This document shows, piece by piece, positions 1 through 8,202 of a stretch of DNA of 42,249 nt. How positions within the stretch are numbered: position 1 is the first letter of the stretch; every line of letters begins with the position of its first letter. The DNA lies in assembly GCA_016188975.1 (NCBI GenBank), contig JACPGQ010000041.1:1-42249 (forward strand), in the 5' to 3' direction. The notes under the pieces were generated by a model. That model worked only from the letters and a program-made list of their open reading frames with translations, had not been told where the DNA came from and searched no databases. The translations under genes and the position numbers were made by a program. This stretch comes from Candidatus Levyibacteriota bacterium (GTDB taxonomy: Bacteria; Patescibacteriota; Microgenomatia; Levybacterales; UBA12049).

Positions 1-153
1 AGTAAATACTTGATGTATGATAGTTTTGTGCTTGCAAACCTGCTTGAGGAAATTGTCCTTAATGAGCGCATGGATGGAGAAATGCATACTTTTTGTTCAA
101 AGTGCGAAACAGCAGCTAAAATCACAATCGAAAAAGGGATAGAGAAACAATAA
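1..153 (+). CDS. C-terminal end of an unknown protein (partial)
   Basis: Frame 1 is open from the first base to a TAA at 151-153 and gives 50 residues. The fragment is mixed charged/hydrophobic and contains a CSKC pair near its end, which could be half of a zinc site. The 5' part lies outside the window. I do not recognise the family. Confidence 0.5.
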   Translation, partial: SKYLMYDSFVLANLLEEIVLNERMDGEMHTFCSKCETAAKITIEKGIEKQ

Positions 154-294
154 AACTCGAATTATTCAGCTTCAGTAGGGCATTCAAAAAATACACTAAA
201 GCACAAGTTCTCTCCTAAAAACTCCATCACAATTTTATCCTAAGCAAAATTTGTGATGGTTTGCAATTTATTGTCTCTCTAGATTGATTTAACA
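154..294. other. Intergenic stretch with an A/T-rich hairpin
   Basis: No gene seen. An inverted repeat at 224-259 pairs CCATCACAATTTT with AAAATTTGTGATGG (one bulged base, loop about 9 nt). It is followed by a short TTT and lies 70 bp after the preceding stop. It could act as a weak terminator, but it has neither a GC-rich stem nor a long T-run. Confidence 0.3.
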
Positions 295-360
295 GTCAGT
301 CTCAGGACCGTCCCTAAACTTGTCAGTCTCAGGACCGTCCCTAAACTTCTCCCTAAACTT
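295..360. repeat. 27-bp tandem repeat (2.4 copies)
   Basis: Two identical 27-bp units lie head to tail at 295-321 and 322-348 (core CAGGACCGTCCCTAAACTT). A partial third copy of the 3' end (TCCCTAAACTT) is at 350-360. On the reverse strand the core reads AGGGACGGTCCTGAG. From memory, short GGGACGGT-type motifs occur as REP-like repeats in many bacterial genomes, some linked to Y1 (RAYT) transposases; no such transposase is seen here. Confidence 0.8.
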
Positions 361-391
361 CCTAATTGTTTGACAATCCTATTACGTCTTC

Positions 392-423
392 ATCGATACT
401 ATGATTTAAATCATAGTATCGAT
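392..423. repeat. 32-bp perfect palindrome
   Basis: The 16-nt arm ATCGATACTATGATTT is followed with no spacer by its exact reverse complement. It lies about 70 bp upstream of the hydrolase promoter. It could be an operator, a replication/recombination site or a repeat-element relic; nothing nearby decides between these. Confidence 0.85.
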
Positions 424-484
424 AATGCTCTAACTTATTTCTAATCCCCACATTCTTCTCATTTAAAAAATTATGCTCTTGTTT

Positions 485-492
485 GCTATAAT
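485..492 (+). promoter_or_regulatory. Extended -10 promoter of the 499 hydrolase
   Basis: TGC followed by TATAAT (487-492), a perfect extended -10. The GTG start begins exactly 6 nt later, so transcription should start at the start codon and the mRNA would be leaderless. No clear -35 is seen. Confidence 0.7.
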
Positions 493-498
493 CACACT

Positions 499-1290
499 GT
501 GAATTTCAACGTAAAATATCAAGGTAGTAACTATTCAATTTCTGCAGATTATAAAAAAGGGGGAAAAGCTTTACTTCTCCTACTGCATGGATTAGGTTGT
601 ACAAAAGAATCGTTTAAAGATATTTGGAACAGAAAGGAGTTTGACGACTATTCCATTCTAGCAATAGATATACTTGGGTTTGGTGATTCAGCGAAACCAC
701 AAGATTTTTCTTATCTACTTGAAGATCAGGCTACACTAATAAAATCCCTCCTTGATTTACTTGTAAGCCATGACAACATCCTTGTTGTGGGACATAGTAT
801 GGGTGGGAGTATTGGTTTGCTCTTAACAGAAATGCACGGAAATAAGGTTGAGGCATTTATTAATCTTGAAGGAAATCTCGTCAGCGAAGACTGTGGTTTA
901 TTAAGCAGGAAAACAACAAGTGTCTCGCTTAATGAATTTAAAAATCACGTATTTGATGAGTTGAGGGAAAAGTTTAAGACATCTCCTCATAAAGCTTCAC
1001 AAATATGGGCTGCGTGGAGTGAAAAAGCTGATCCCTTAGCGTTTTATAGAAGCGCCGCATCACTTGTACAATGGTCTGATAGTGGGATTCTCCTCGAAAA
1101 ATTCCTTAAACTGCCCGCAAAGAAGTACTACCTTTCTGGAGATAGGGAGAAGCAGACTCTTCGAAAAGGAAAGATGTTTGAGAGATTAAAACACATACCC
1201 TTAATTGAAATACCAAACAGTGGTCACTTTATGATGAATGATAATCCTGAAGACTTTTATAGAATCTTAGGTGAAACGATAAAAAGATAG
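499..1290 (+). CDS. Alpha/beta-fold hydrolase
   Basis: A 263-residue single-domain alpha/beta hydrolase, probably a cytoplasmic esterase or C-C hydrolase; the substrate cannot be told. An oxyanion-side HGLG lies near residue 30, the nucleophile elbow GHSMGG near residue 98, and a C-terminal SGH (IPNSGHF) supplies the catalytic His. The acid residue is probably the Asp in the YLSGDRE strand. The start is GTG at 499, fixed by the TATAAT six bases upstream. It is convergent with fusA, 26 bp apart. The gap has a small TCTTAAG/CTTAAGA stem-loop (1293-1313) that may serve both genes as a weak terminator. Confidence 0.85.
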   Translation: MNFNVKYQGSNYSISADYKKGGKALLLLLHGLGCTKESFKDIWNRKEFDDYSILAIDILGFGDSAKPQDFSYLLEDQATLIKSLLDLLVSHDNILVVGHSMGGSIGLLLTEMHGNKVEAFINLEGNLVSEDCGLLSRKTTSVSLNEFKNHVFDELREKFKTSPHKASQIWAAWSEKADPLAFYRSAASLVQWSDSGILLEKFLKLPAKKYYLSGDREKQTLRKGKMFERLKHIPLIEIPNSGHFMMNDNPEDFYRILGETIKR

Positions 1291-1316
1291 CATCTTAAGA
1301 TTATTGCTTAAGACGT

Positions 1317-3470
1317 TTATTGTGCAGATACGCGGCCGGTGAATGTGGATTTTGCAAGCATTGCCTGCACGATATTTTGCGGCACGACGTCATAATGACT
1401 TGGCTCCATGTAGTATGACGCGCGGCCTTTGGACATACTGCGAAGCGTTGTTGCATAGCCTGAAAGTTCAGACAAAGGCACCATGCCCAAAATGATTGTC
1501 GCATTTCCGCGCTCTTCTGTTCCTGAGATTTGTGCGCGCTTTGAAGAGAGATCCCCGATGATATCTCCCATGTACTCAGACGGAGTCGTCACCTCAATCT
1601 TCATGATAGGCTCAAGAAGTGACATTTGTGTTTTCTTCGAAGCTGCCTGCAAGGCTTGCGATGCTGCGATCTTAAATGCTACCTCTGAAGAATCAACCTC
1701 GTGGTATGAACCGTCGTAGCAGGTTACTTTCACATCAACAATCGGATAGCCAAGGAGAACGCCGTTTTCAAGAGTCTCAAAAACACCTTTCTCAACAGCT
1801 CTTATAAACTCAGACGGGATTGCTCCTCCTTTTATCGCATCGACGAATTCGTTGCCTTCTCCACGAGGTTTTGGTTCAACGCGGAGCATACAGTGTCCGT
1901 ATTGGCCTCGTCCTCCTGATTGACGGATGTACTTTCCCTCTCCCTCAACAGCATCGCCAAATGTCTCCTTATACGCTACTTGTGGTGCTCCAACATTTGC
2001 TAGCACACTAAACTCTCGCTTCATACGATCAACCATAATCTCAAGTTGCAATTCCCCAATTCCTGATATGATCGTCTGCCCCGTTTCAGGATTGCTCTTG
2101 ACGCGAAACGTGGGATCCTCCTCCATGAGGCGCTTGAGTGCAAACCCAAGCTTCTCCTGATCTGATTTTGTTTGTGGTTCAATTGCAAGCGAAATAACAG
2201 GTTCTGGGAAGGAGATTTTCTCAAGAACGATAGGCTTTGCTTCATCGCACAACGTGTCACCCGTGATCGTGTCTTTCAAACCAACAATAGCGACAATCTC
2301 TCCTGCATATGCTTCTTTGATTTCTTCCCTTTGATTTGCATGCATCAGAAGGAGTCTCCCCACACGCTCTCTTACATTCTTTGTACTATTGTAGATATAT
2401 GATCCTGACTGGATAATCCCTGAATAAACGCGAAAATAGGTTAGCTTTCCGACATGGGGATCGTTTTGAATTTTAAATGCCAAACCGCAGAGCACTTCTT
2501 CAGGAACAAGTTTTCGTACTTCCTCTTCTCCTGTTTTTGGATTGATACCTTTGACTTCTCCAAGATCAACAGGCGATGGGAGATAATCAACAACTGCATC
2601 CAGAAGTGGCTGGACACCTTTGTTGCGAAGTGAAGTGCCAGCGTAAATTGGAACGAGCTTATAGCCGATGACTGCTCTGCGAAACGATGCCTTTAATTCC
2701 TCAAGTGTCGGCTCAACACCACCGAGGTACTTCTCCAAAAGCGCATCATCTGTCTCGGCAATCTTTTCAATCAGCTTCGCCCTGTACTCCTCGACCTTTG
2801 CTTTCATGTCTTCTGGAATATCATCCGAAACGTCAAATTTTGCTCCCAGCTCCTCAGAGCCCCAAATGATTGATTTTCGCGTCAGTAAGTCAACATTTCC
2901 CTTGTACGTATTCTCGCTCCCGATAGGCAACACCATAATTGCTGGATTTGCACCCAGACGGGTCTCGATACTTTTGACCGTCGCTAGGAAGTCAGCACCA
3001 AGCTTGTCCATTTTGTTGACAAAGCAAATACGCGGTACCTTGTACTTATCCGCTTGTCGCCAGACAGTCTCACTTTGGGACTGGACACCTTCTTCTGCAT
3101 CCAAAATAGTAATACCTCCATCCAGGACGCGAAGTGAGCGCTCGACTTCTGCTGTAAAGTCGACATGGCCGGGAGTATCAATAATGTTAATACGATATGG
3201 ATCTTCTTTCCCTGAGGAGCGACGCGACGAATGGGTCCAAAAGGTTGTGGTCGCTGCAGAAACAATCGTGATGCCTCGCTCCCGCTCTTGCTCCATCCAG
3301 TCCATCTGGGTATTTCCCTCATCAATGTCGCCTATTTTGTATGTGCGGCCAGTATAGAAAAGGATGCGTTCAGTCGTCGTAGTTTTGCCTGCATCAATAT
3401 GCGCGATAATCCCGATGTTGCGGATTTTATCAAGAGGAACTTGTCGTGATTTTGTAAGATCTTGAACCAT
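1317..3470 (-). CDS. fusA: Elongation factor G
   Basis: Translation elongation factor G, the ribosomal translocase GTPase. With the ATG at 3470 it has 717 residues. The G domain shows G1 AHIDAGKT (residues 23-30), RGITI switch region, G3 DTPGH and G4 NKMD. Domains II-V follow at normal spacing, including GGRGQYGH and the C-terminal [11 protein letters not shown] region. An upstream in-frame GTG at 3497 would add nine hydrophobic residues atypical of EF-G, so ATG 3470 is preferred. The gene stands alone, without the rpsL-rpsG-tuf neighbours of a classical str operon. The loop before DTPGH is slightly long and Ser/Arg-rich. Confidence 0.95.
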   Translation of the reverse strand: MVQDLTKSRQVPLDKIRNIGIIAHIDAGKTTTTERILFYTGRTYKIGDIDEGNTQMDWMEQERERGITIVSAATTTFWTHSSRRSSGKEDPYRINIIDTPGHVDFTAEVERSLRVLDGGITILDAEEGVQSQSETVWRQADKYKVPRICFVNKMDKLGADFLATVKSIETRLGANPAIMVLPIGSENTYKGNVDLLTRKSIIWGSEELGAKFDVSDDIPEDMKAKVEEYRAKLIEKIAETDDALLEKYLGGVEPTLEELKASFRRAVIGYKLVPIYAGTSLRNKGVQPLLDAVVDYLPSPVDLGEVKGINPKTGEEEVRKLVPEEVLCGLAFKIQNDPHVGKLTYFRVYSGIIQSGSYIYNSTKNVRERVGRLLLMHANQREEIKEAYAGEIVAIVGLKDTITGDTLCDEAKPIVLEKISFPEPVISLAIEPQTKSDQEKLGFALKRLMEEDPTFRVKSNPETGQTIISGIGELQLEIMVDRMKREFSVLANVGAPQVAYKETFGDAVEGEGKYIRQSGGRGQYGHCMLRVEPKPRGEGNEFVDAIKGGAIPSEFIRAVEKGVFETLENGVLLGYPIVDVKVTCYDGSYHEVDSSEVAFKIAASQALQAASKKTQMSLLEPIMKIEVTTPSEYMGDIIGDLSSKRAQISGTEERGNATIILGMVPLSELSGYATTLRSMSKGRASYYMEPSHYDVVPQNIVQAMLAKSTFTGRVSAQ

Positions 3471-3501
3471 ACCTATTAAAAAACTCAAAACTGACACCTT
3501 G

Positions 3502-3589
3502 TGTCATCCTGATTTCCCGCGAAGCGGGAAGAAGGATCCCCGTGGAACGTTACAAACGAATAGATTCTTCGCTAACGCTCAGAATGACA
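3502..3589. repeat. Palindromic dispersed repeat, GTCATCCTGA type
   Basis: Starts TGTCATCCTGA and ends CAGAATGACA, so the ends are near-inverted. An internal hairpin TTCCCGC-GAA-GCGGGAA is present. The same type recurs at 21064-21165, 21424-21480 (inside nadC) and 31476-31546. It lies directly upstream of fusA. Confidence 0.75.
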
Positions 3590-3728
3590 TCTCCGTTTCC
3601 GTTTTGAGATTGACGCTAGTATAGCATACTCCAAAGACGGATTCCAGTGATGCTAACGGCTCGTAACAAGTCGCACCTCTAACAGTAACAGTTCATACTT
3701 CTGAGCGAAGCGCTACCGCCATGATTTT

Positions 3729-3837
3729 GTCATTGCGAGCCCCGAGCGCAGCATCGGGGCGAAGCCACGTACCTTACGGTACATGGCGAAGCAATCTCAT
3801 GAGATCGCCACGGCTACATCAATAGCCTCGCGATGAC
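3729..3837. repeat. Palindromic dispersed repeat, GTCATTGCGA type
   Basis: Begins GTCATTGCGAGCC and ends GCCTCGCGATGAC (inverted ends). It holds internal hairpins (CCCCGA...TCGGGG and GTACCTTACGGTAC) and the words GCGAAGCAATCTCATGAGATCGCC. A relative at 29375-29481 lies inside the FemAB gene. The rest of the 3590-3881 gap shows no gene. Confidence 0.75.
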
Positions 3838-3881
3838 AGTTATATGTTAGGACTGTGAACAGTTACAACGGCTCATTTCCT

Positions 3882-3909
3882 TTGACAAACCCCCACAGAA
3901 TGCTAGACT
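3882..3909 (+). promoter_or_regulatory. Sigma70-type promoter of the surface-protein operon
   Basis: TTGACA at 3882-3887, 16-nt spacer ending in TGC, then TAGACT at 3904-3909. This is a consensus -35 with an extended -10. The predicted start is near 3916, some 20-45 nt before the first gene, so this operon, unlike many genes here, has a leader. Confidence 0.7.
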
Positions 3910-3936
3910 GGAAATAGGCCTTGTTGGAAGGGTCTT

Positions 3937-4578
3937 TTGTTGCATTGGAAAATACTGCCTATGGATAAAAAAGTTAGATTCATCAATCTTCTGAGGCATC
4001 AGGAGAAAAATGTCCTCGACAAATTCTTAGACTGGGCGTTTACCGTCGGGAGGGCAATTGTCATCATCACAGAAAGCGTTGCGCTCTCAGCCTTTGCCTA
4101 CCGTTTCGTCTTGGATAGACAGATTATTGACCTGAAAGACGAAATCAAAAAAGAACAAGCGATAGTCCAACTTTACCAGACAAACGAGAGAAAGTTTCGT
4201 GACTTACAAATCCGTTTGGCTACTGCTAAAACGCTTGATCAAGAGTCGGGAAAAAAAACGACGCTCTTAAATGATATTCTCCAAAAAGCAGCAGGCAGAA
4301 TGTCGTTTCAATCACTTACCTTAACCAAGACAGCAGTATCTATGGACGGCATTGTGCCATCAGCAGGGGCAATCGCTGCATTTACCAGTGACCTTCGTGA
4401 TCTGCCAAACGTAGCATCCGTTTCCATAGGCGCTATCACCAACAACGTTGCAACAGGCGTTATCTCTGTATCAATACAAGCATCACTTGTTCAACAGCCG
4501 ACTCCTGGTGCTGATCCAGACCAGCTGGCTCCAGCCGAACCTGCGCCGGTGCCTGTGGAGGAGGTACCAGTACCGTAG
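3937..4578 (+). CDS. PilN-like inner-membrane assembly protein
   Basis: A 213-residue bitopic protein with the PilN plan: short cytoplasmic N-terminus with an INLL motif, one membrane helix (about residues 35-60), a coiled-coil stretch (IIDLKDEIKKEQAIVQLYQ), a small alpha/beta domain and a Pro/Glu-rich tail. PilN and PilO form the membrane platform of type IV pilus systems. The TTG at 3937 has a good GGAAGGG Shine-Dalgarno at 3926-3932. The ATG at 3961 (MDKKVRFINLL) looks more like related N-termini, so either start is possible. It abuts the PilO-like gene with no gap. The rest of the pilus machinery is not in the window. Confidence 0.7.
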   Translation: MLHWKILPMDKKVRFINLLRHQEKNVLDKFLDWAFTVGRAIVIITESVALSAFAYRFVLDRQIIDLKDEIKKEQAIVQLYQTNERKFRDLQIRLATAKTLDQESGKKTTLLNDILQKAAGRMSFQSLTLTKTAVSMDGIVPSAGAIAAFTSDLRDLPNVASVSIGAITNNVATGVISVSIQASLVQQPTPGADPDQLAPAEPAPVPVEEVPVP

Positions 4579-5196
4579 ATGAAAATCAACCGAGGTGAAC
4601 TCGAAAACATCACCAAAAAAACGTATTTGCATTACATACGTCTGTTCCCAGTCATCAAAAAAGAACGCACAAAACAGTTCACCATGCTGGTATTTACGTT
4701 TGCCACGATGACGTTTTTCGGGATCTTTGCAATCAATCCAACCCTAACAACCATAACCGAACTCCAAAGAAAATTGCAGGACTTGCAGCTTGTCGATGAT
4801 ACGCTCACCCAAAAAATCAATACTTTATCGCTCTTAAACAATAAATACTCACAACTCTCAGGTGATGTCGCTATTGTAGAAAATGCTGTTCCACAGACGG
4901 CAAATGCAACATACTTTATGGGGCAAATCCAGACTGTCATCGCACAATCTAGCGTCACCCTTGAGAGGGTTAGTTTTGGCGCACTCACCCTCTCCTCTAC
5001 TCCCCCTATCGAGGAAGGGGATTTTGCTTTTAGTATCCAAGTATCCGGAACATTCTCGCAAGTAAACGCATTCTTGGAAAACCTCACTATGTTTGATCGT
5101 ATCGTTACGCTAAAAAATCTTACCATCACGAAGCAATCAGCTGGAAACGCAACGATGAACGTCGGAGTTGAGGGGGCTGCGTATTTCAAGAATTAG
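4579..5196 (+). CDS. PilO-like inner-membrane assembly protein
   Basis: A 205-residue protein with a cytoplasmic N-terminus, one membrane helix near residues 33-54, a coiled coil (ITELQRKLQDLQ) and a C-terminal ferredoxin-like domain typical of PilO. Its ATG follows the TAG of the PilN-like gene directly, implying translational coupling. Around 4985-5025 the DNA resembles the GC-rich CTCTCCC/GGGGAG repeats found in uvrD and FemAB, but the match is too weak to call an insertion. Confidence 0.65.
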   Translation: MKINRGELENITKKTYLHYIRLFPVIKKERTKQFTMLVFTFATMTFFGIFAINPTLTTITELQRKLQDLQLVDDTLTQKINTLSLLNNKYSQLSGDVAIVENAVPQTANATYFMGQIQTVIAQSSVTLERVSFGALTLSSTPPIEEGDFAFSIQVSGTFSQVNAFLENLTMFDRIVTLKNLTITKQSAGNATMNVGVEGAAYFKN

Positions 5197-5198
5197 CT

Positions 5199-5519
5199 AT
5201 GAAAGGAAAAGAACTACTCATCATCGCTATCTCAGCATTTATCCTGACAGTCATTTGGATCGCATCAAATGTCTACCACGCATATGCGACATCGACGATA
5301 GACGAATTACTTCAGATACAAATTATCCCTATTGCTCCTCAGTTTGATGAGGAAACCATCGCAAGGCTTAAACAGCGGAAAGTTATTGAGCCAATCAAAA
5401 CGAGCATCTCCCAGCCTTCTCTTACGCTTTCTCCATCTCCTGTAGAACCCGAGATTGAGACAGTTCCAACAATTGCCGAAACGGAAGTGAGTGAAGCAAC
5501 AGAATCCGCAACACCATGA
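5199..5519 (+). CDS. Small single-pass membrane protein with Pro/Glu/Thr-rich tail
   Basis: 106 residues: an N-terminal membrane helix (about residues 5-25), a short helical segment and a low-complexity tail rich in Pro, Ser, Thr and Glu. It lies 2 bp after the PilO-like gene and overlaps the next gene by 4 bp, so it belongs to the same operon. The shape fits a pilus-platform accessory protein or wall-spanning stalk. I do not recognise a family. Confidence 0.6.
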   Translation: MKGKELLIIAISAFILTVIWIASNVYHAYATSTIDELLQIQIIPIAPQFDEETIARLKQRKVIEPIKTSISQPSLTLSPSPVEPEIETVPTIAETEVSEATESATP

Positions 5520-6916
5520 GAACGTCACTTTTGAACCGCCGAATCCCAACACTTCTTGCACTTCTTCTCCTTATTGGCGGCATTGGTACCGCATCATACT
5601 TAGCAAACACCCAGCTACATATCATAAGCCGCGCATCTCCCGAGGAAAAACCCCAAAACATGAGAATCACTAATGTCACTGATTCAGCATTTACGCTAAC
5701 GTACACAACATCAATACCAACACTAGGAACGATTTCCTACGGAACACAAGAGCCTAGTCAAGTCGTGTTTGATGATAGGGATAAGAAGGCGGGCATCACC
5801 AAAGACTACACGACCCATTCAATCACTGTCGAGGGATTAAAACCAGAAACAAAATACGTTTTTTCAATTACCTCCGGAACGAGTACCTTTCTTGATGGAG
5901 ATAAACCATTTACCATTTCCACTGGTCCCACGCTTTCTGATGCTCCCCAAGGAAAAACGGTTACCGGAACCATACTTACTCCCGATGAAACTCAAGCAGT
6001 GAATATCCTCGTTTATGTCACAACAGCAAATGGGGAAGTACGGTCAACATTCACAAAAGCCGATGGTGCGTATACACTTTCACTCCGGGGATTGCGCAGC
6101 GAAAACCTTGACTCGTTCCTCAATCTTCCAGAGGGGACAAAAATGAGCCTTATCGCTCAGAGTAACACGTCGACATCGCAGGCATCATTCTTGCTCATTA
6201 GTCCATCTCTCCCAGATATTACACTTTCACAAAACTATGATTTTACCTTCGGAAGAACGCTTATTCTCCCAGAAGTATCATCTGAATCGGCAACACTCTC
6301 CTTTCCGCTTTTTAGTACCTCTCCAGTCGAGAATGCGGCAGTAGCGATCGATACTCCCACAAACAATGAAGAATTTTCAGACCAACAGCCACGGTTTAGT
6401 GGGACAGCTGGTGCATATGAGGAAGTCGAGATTACCATTAAATCAGAAGAGAGAAAAGTCATTGTCCAGGCTGACGCAAATGGAAATTGGATCTATCGCC
6501 CTGACACCCCCCTTACACCTGGTGAACACTCAATCACTATCAAAACGAGGGATAGTCGAGGCATTTTACGGGAAATCACAAGGTCATTTGTCGTCTTTGC
6601 CGAAGGAAGCCAGTTTACAGAACCATCTGTCTCACCCCCAGTGTCAACAATCACTCAATCCCCAACGCCGACCTCTCAAGCATCCCCGACTCCGAGTACA
6701 GAGCCGTCTCCAACACGTGAGGTGACAGAGGAACCGACGCCTTCTCCAACAGATGTCCTTATCATTCCGACAGCAGAACCCTCACCAACACTGACTCCTC
6801 GTCCCTCAATAGAACCGACAGGAACAGGAGACTTAAGCGCCATCAGCCTTTTCTCTTTTGCGATTATGACGCTGGGTGTTATACTGCTTGTCTTTACCAA
6901 AGGAATCCGAGTATGA
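5516..6916 (+). CDS. Cell-surface protein with fibronectin III and Ig-like domains
   Basis: 466 residues and probably exported. The parts in order are: N-terminal signal/anchor helix (residues 10-30), a fibronectin III-like domain (about 40-140, with the GLKPETKYVFSI signature), a carboxypeptidase-regulatory-like beta domain (about 145-240), a bacterial Ig-like domain (about 280-370, with DANGNW and LTPGEHSITI), a Pro/Ser/Thr linker with many Pro-Thr/Pro-Ser pairs (about 375-435), and a C-terminal membrane helix ending in KGIRV. The Thr/Ser-rich stalk could be a glycosylation target of the transferases downstream. It overlaps both neighbours by 4 bp (ATGA). Confidence 0.75.
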   Translation: MRTSLLNRRIPTLLALLLLIGGIGTASYLANTQLHIISRASPEEKPQNMRITNVTDSAFTLTYTTSIPTLGTISYGTQEPSQVVFDDRDKKAGITKDYTTHSITVEGLKPETKYVFSITSGTSTFLDGDKPFTISTGPTLSDAPQGKTVTGTILTPDETQAVNILVYVTTANGEVRSTFTKADGAYTLSLRGLRSENLDSFLNLPEGTKMSLIAQSNTSTSQASFLLISPSLPDITLSQNYDFTFGRTLILPEVSSESATLSFPLFSTSPVENAAVAIDTPTNNEEFSDQQPRFSGTAGAYEEVEITIKSEERKVIVQADANGNWIYRPDTPLTPGEHSITIKTRDSRGILREITRSFVVFAEGSQFTEPSVSPPVSTITQSPTPTSQASPTPSTEPSPTREVTEEPTPSPTDVLIIPTAEPSPTLTPRPSIEPTGTGDLSAISLFSFAIMTLGVILLVFTKGIRV

Positions 6917-8193
6917 ATATAGCAATTATTGGAGCAGGTTTCACCGGACTTGCGGCAGGATTTGCTCTCATTCAGAACGGTCATTCGGTGACAATTTTTG
7001 AAAAAGATATTGCACCGGGTGGGCTAGCAATAGGGTACAAAGAGAAGGAATGGGAGTGGACCCTTGAGAAACACTACCACCACTGGTTTACAAACGACAA
7101 CAGTGTCCTGTCGCTTGCTGAAAGAATCAACTATCCCGTTCTTATCAAAAGACCAAAAACATCTGTCTACGTAAATCGGCATATCTATCAACTTGATTCT
7201 CCGTCTGCAGTTCTGCGTTTTCCAGAACTCTCTTTCGGTCAGCGTCTACGCATGAGTACAGTTCTTGGGCTGCTCAAATTCAGTCCTATCTGGAAACCGC
7301 TGGAACGCTTTAACGCAGCAACGACACTTCCCTCTGCAATGGGGAAAAAACCATACGAGATGATTTGGGAACCTCTCCTGATCAATAAATTTGGCGCCTT
7401 CGCAGACGATGTCTCACTCGCATGGTTTTGGGCGCGCATTTACAAGCGCACACCTTCTCTCGCGTATCCTGAACAAGGCTTTCTTGCTTTTGCTTCTGCC
7501 TTAACAGAGTCTTTTAGTACGCACGGTGGAACACTGCACCTAAAAACAGAAATAGAGTCCTTACTATCGGAGAAAGCGAAGGTGGAGGTCGCTATAAAGA
7601 AAGGAAAGAAAACAGAAAAGCATATCTTTGACAAGGCAATTGTGACAGTCCCCTCAGCACTCTTTCTCAACATCGCACCCCAACTTCCTTCCTCCTATCA
7701 AGCATCGCTTGGCAAGTTAAAAAGTCTCGGTGCAATAAACCTTATCTTGCGGCTTGGAAAACCGTTTTTTACGGACAACACCTATTGGCTGAGTGTCTGT
7801 GACAAGAAATCTCCTATCATGGCAATTGTCGAACACACACACTTCATGGACAAAAAATATTATAACAATGAGCACATTCTCTATTTGGGCAATTATCTAC
7901 CGAGAGATCATACGTTCTTTACGCAGACTGAAGAAGAAATACTGAATGCATACGATCCATTCCTGAAAACTATCAATCCTACGTATAAAACAACACTCAT
8001 CGGTATGAAAGCATTTAAAGCACCATTTGCACAACCAGTTATCCCGGTTAATTACTCTCGAATGATTCCCGGCATGCAAACACCCTTACCAAACGTTTTC
8101 TTAGCAAATATTGATCAGGTCTATCCATGGGACCGCGGGACAAATTATGCGGTAGAGTTGGGAGAGAAAGTAGCACAGTTAATTAGGAATTAG
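6913..8193 (+). CDS. FAD/NAD(P)-binding amine-oxidase-like oxidoreductase
   Basis: 426 residues. The N-terminal Rossmann motif GAGFTGLAAG and the following FEKDIAPGG identify the flavin-binding amine oxidase / protoporphyrinogen oxidase / UDP-galactopyranose mutase-like superfamily. A conserved C-terminal FAD contact is seen near the end (NVFLANIDQVYPWDRGTNYA). It sits between a surface protein and GT-C glycosyltransferases, so a role in sugar or lipid-carrier modification is more likely than haem synthesis; this is inference. It overlaps the preceding gene by 4 bp. Confidence 0.75.
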   Translation: MNIAIIGAGFTGLAAGFALIQNGHSVTIFEKDIAPGGLAIGYKEKEWEWTLEKHYHHWFTNDNSVLSLAERINYPVLIKRPKTSVYVNRHIYQLDSPSAVLRFPELSFGQRLRMSTVLGLLKFSPIWKPLERFNAATTLPSAMGKKPYEMIWEPLLINKFGAFADDVSLAWFWARIYKRTPSLAYPEQGFLAFASALTESFSTHGGTLHLKTEIESLLSEKAKVEVAIKKGKKTEKHIFDKAIVTVPSALFLNIAPQLPSSYQASLGKLKSLGAINLILRLGKPFFTDNTYWLSVCDKKSPIMAIVEHTHFMDKKYYNNEHILYLGNYLPRDHTFFTQTEEEILNAYDPFLKTINPTYKTTLIGMKAFKAPFAQPVIPVNYSRMIPGMQTPLPNVFLANIDQVYPWDRGTNYAVELGEKVAQLIRN

Positions 8194-8202
8194 AAATTCT
8201 CT

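Noticed and set aside
295-360. Short CRISPR array
   Set aside because: Only two full units, directly adjacent with no spacers, and no cas genes nearby.
3190-3240. Repeat insertion in the G domain of EF-G ([14 protein letters not shown])
   Set aside because: The segment is only about four residues longer than in E. coli EF-G; its DNA is only vaguely like the CTGAGGAGCGA repeat family.
4979-5028. Third copy of the GC-rich CCTCTCCC/GGGGAG repeat in the PilO-like gene
   Set aside because: The resemblance is too loose by eye and the protein there reads as a plausible fold.
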